Shown here in pieces: positions 61,997-64,000 of a DNA stretch of 64,000 nucleotides. This stretch comes from Lepraria neglecta (lineage: Eukaryota > Ascomycota > Lecanoromycetes > Lecanorales > Stereocaulaceae). Every line of letters starts with the position of its first letter. Position 1 is the first letter of the stretch. A program made the translations under genes and the position numbers. Under the pieces are notes generated by a model. That model was not told the origin of the DNA and did no database searches. It saw only the letters and a program-made list of their open reading frames with translations. Location of the stretch: the NCBI GenBank assembly GCA_033220425.1, contig CM065649.1, forward strand, positions 2,790,001 to 2,854,000, read 5' to 3'.

Positions 61997-62817
61997 TTAA
62001 CGCGCCTAAATAACTCACTATGCCTCGCAAGCGTACCTCTGACGATGTCGACCACGTCATCCCCGACCCCAAGCCCTTCAACGCCCCCAAAACGCGCCCC
62101 CCAGACCCCTGGCCGCTGCCAGACTACGAGCCCATGCATATTAGGCAACCATTCAGAACAGGCATCCATGACCTGCCTAGCAACGCCTCTATTAAGTCTC
62201 CTTTTGCGATATTCAGCCTAATCTTTGACGTTTCTATACTCAAAACGATTACTGAGCATACTAATAAGTACGCCTCGCTGCACCAGCCAAATCCTACCGA
62301 ATTTCCAAATCACCGCCCCTGGAAGCCTATAACTTAGAGGGAGCTCAGGGTTTATATAGGGAAAGCTACATCGAGAGTTCCGCACAGAGCTTATTATTGG
62401 CTTAAATAAGCACTCTGAGCGTCTGACTCAACCTACTGTCCGATCTAGACCCCTAAGCGACTAAATCCACCAAGCCCACTAAGCCGAGCACCAGCTAGTA
62501 CGCCTCTCTACTAAAGCTAAGCCTTGTAGAGTATATACTACAGCAGGGAGGAAGGTCAGGAGGTAAATTAGCAAGGCTATAAGCAAGCGGAAGACTCTTG
62601 AAGAGCTAGCACCAAATTTAGTGCTACAGGGTAATTTGGCGGGGAGGCGCAAAGAAAGATCACCAAGGTCTAGATTTAGCTGCAATACTTGCCACATCTA
62701 CCTGTATAACTATCAGACGTGTTGGAAGGACCATATAAGGCTTATTTATTGATTGGTGGACGGTGTAGTTTTACCTTTTCAACGAGGTGTTTACTTGGCA
62801 ATACAGGGGATATCTTA
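61997..62817 (+). mobile_element. piggyBac-like element remnant with internal deletion
   Basis: The frame 62020-62337 (MPRKRTSDDVDHVIPDPK, then FAIFSLIFDVSILKTITEHT and HRPWKPIT) matches the N-terminal part of fungal piggyBac-derived transposases. After a stop, ELRVYIG and RAYYW continue the family sequence in degraded form. At 62681-62734 a cysteine-rich end (CNTCHIYLYNYQTCWKDH) resembles the C-terminal zinc finger of the family, so the DDD catalytic middle is deleted. TTAA, the piggyBac target, lies at 61997-62000 and 62814-62817. Both lie inside CCACTTAA in inverted orientation (61993-62000 and 62814-62821). The true ends are not proven. Confidence 0.7.
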
Positions 62818-62868
62818 AGTGGTATGATCACCTTAAGGCATGATAGTGGTAGATTAATCTCCTAGACG

Positions 62869-63282
62869 CTAATTGATATAGAATTTGAATTGATGGTAAA
62901 AGACGCTGCCGAGACCTGCGCGCATATGATGATCATAGCTACGGCCAGGGACTTGATATGCAAATGGGCTAAGGCCTGCTCGGCCAGGGATATGAATGTG
63001 GGCGGCGGGCGGTTGCTGGTGGAGTTCCTCTTTATAGAGTGGGGGAAACTGGTTCGTGTCCCATGTTCGGTGCACCATCATTGGCTCTGGATATATAGGA
63101 CCAGGACCTTGAAGAGGCGGCTACTGTCTATGCCGCTCTCGATCATGATGATCGCGAACAATCTGGGTATGATCATATGCTCGATGGCTTTCGAAAGACG
63201 TTGGAGAGTCTATCACACTTGGTGGCAGATGCCCCAGATATGAACCATAGCTGCCGTAGCTGCCATAGCTGCCGTACGTCAT
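62869..63282 (-). pseudogene. Small Tyr/Gly/Ser-repeat gene with one premature TAG
   Basis: From the ATG at 63280-63282 the frame reads MTYGSYGSYGSYGSYLGH, a GSY repeat (seen as CCATAGCTGCC units on the plus strand at 63245-63276). It then meets TAG at codon 54 (63121-63123) and goes on for 83 further codons (WDTNQFPPLYKEELHQQPP) to a stop at 62869. Bases before the stop are CAG-like (HRQ then TAG), so a Gln-to-stop change is plausible. A TATATA at 63553-63560 stands about 275 bp upstream on the minus strand. A hidden intron instead of decay is possible. Confidence 0.45.
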
Positions 63283-64000
63283 GGTGTGGTATTTTCAAGC
63301 GAGTGCTGTGTTGAATGTAGATGTCCCGTGACTAGAGGTGTCGAGTGTTGGGATCGCTTGCTTGATTGCTGCAGGTGGTTTTGAATTGAAAGAAAAGACA
63401 AGTCGGAGATGTTTCGAAGGAAAGTATCGCTCGGTAATGTGTTGGAGCAGAGAGTGTGGGTCTTGAAGATGTGTCGAGTGTTGGAGGGATTTTGGAATGA
63501 GGAATGAAGAGGGCAAGGATGATGAGAAAGGAGGAAGAATAGGGAGAAATTATGACCTTATATATCCGCCCATAGATGAGTTATGGGGAGCATGTGTTAT
63601 TTACCCCGCTATTGCTCCCAGCTGTCATGCAGTCATGCAGTCACTCAAATGACGTGCTGGAACTGGTGAAGCAGAGTCTATCTTGTGAAATAGCGGGGTA
63701 TTATGCTTCACCAATTCATTGCATAGCCAGCGTTGCAGAGAAGGTGAATGCTTCGCTGGAGTAAACAATCATTTATCTATGTCATATACTAGAAGCTCTA
63801 TTGAAATGCGAAAGCAAAAGAAAAAGGGCTTATATAGCTCTTATACATGTGGTCAAAGATTGTCTTTCAGGAAAGAGAGGATACCGACAAAAGCAAACGA
63901 GCGAACAAAAACGCAACAAGCATCGCTGGGTGCCAACGAAACAATCAGCAGACCCGGGCTACCCCATCTCTATATCTCCTGGCAATGATGTTCTTCTCGT
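63283..64000. other. Window edge, nothing recognised
   Basis: Contains the presumed promoter of the small relic at 62869-63282 and short frames only. Confidence 0.4.

Overview
The window looks like nuclear DNA of a filamentous ascomycete (Pezizomycotina). Genes lie on both strands. Their introns are mostly 46-112 nt and GT-AG, and several gene families are typical of these fungi: a medusa-type developmental regulator, a Jen1-type carboxylate transporter, a GYF protein, Fot1/pogo and piggyBac transposons. Many dead genes carry TAG or TAA stops that a single C-to-T change in a CA context would explain. That pattern resembles RIP (repeat-induced point mutation). The species cannot be fixed from the sequence alone.

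Layout. 0-20 kb is a decaying accessory region. It holds a broken multidrug-type MFS transporter (2.2-4.0 kb), a FAD-linked oxidoreductase with three in-frame stops (5.9-7.7 kb) and an intact ketoreductase-like SDR (8.5-9.4 kb). Together these look like the relic of a secondary-metabolism locus. Next is a very large uncharacterised gene (11.7-18.6 kb), split by a hAT-like element with an 8-bp target duplication. That element is itself interrupted by a dead pogo/Fot1 element with 60-bp perfect inverted repeats.

18.8-31.1 kb is mostly healthy: a Jen1-type transporter, a divergently transcribed NAD(P)-binding protein, an orphan zinc-ribbon-like protein and a 1531-residue GYF protein. Between them, at 22.3-24.1 kb, is a 1.8-kb array of degenerate repeats with a unit of roughly 115-195 bp. 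32-39.5 kb is an orphan-gene island: two related small proteins, a decayed gene built of three copies of a new repeat, a His/Arg-rich orphan and promoter-like leaders.

39.9-49.0 kb is a conserved block: an AAA+ ATPase (with a GC-AG intron), a class V PLP aminotransferase-like enzyme, a small coiled-coil protein and a Myb-like protein. 49-55.9 kb is gene-poor and carries a second degenerate array (51.8-52.7 kb, period 150-186 bp). 56.3-59.0 kb holds the medA-like regulator, with a long leader containing a possible spliced upstream ORF. 60.4-63.3 kb is decayed again: two stop-riddled genes flank a piggyBac-like remnant.

All exon boundaries were inferred by eye from splice signals, frame continuity and recalled family patterns; no alignment or database search was run.
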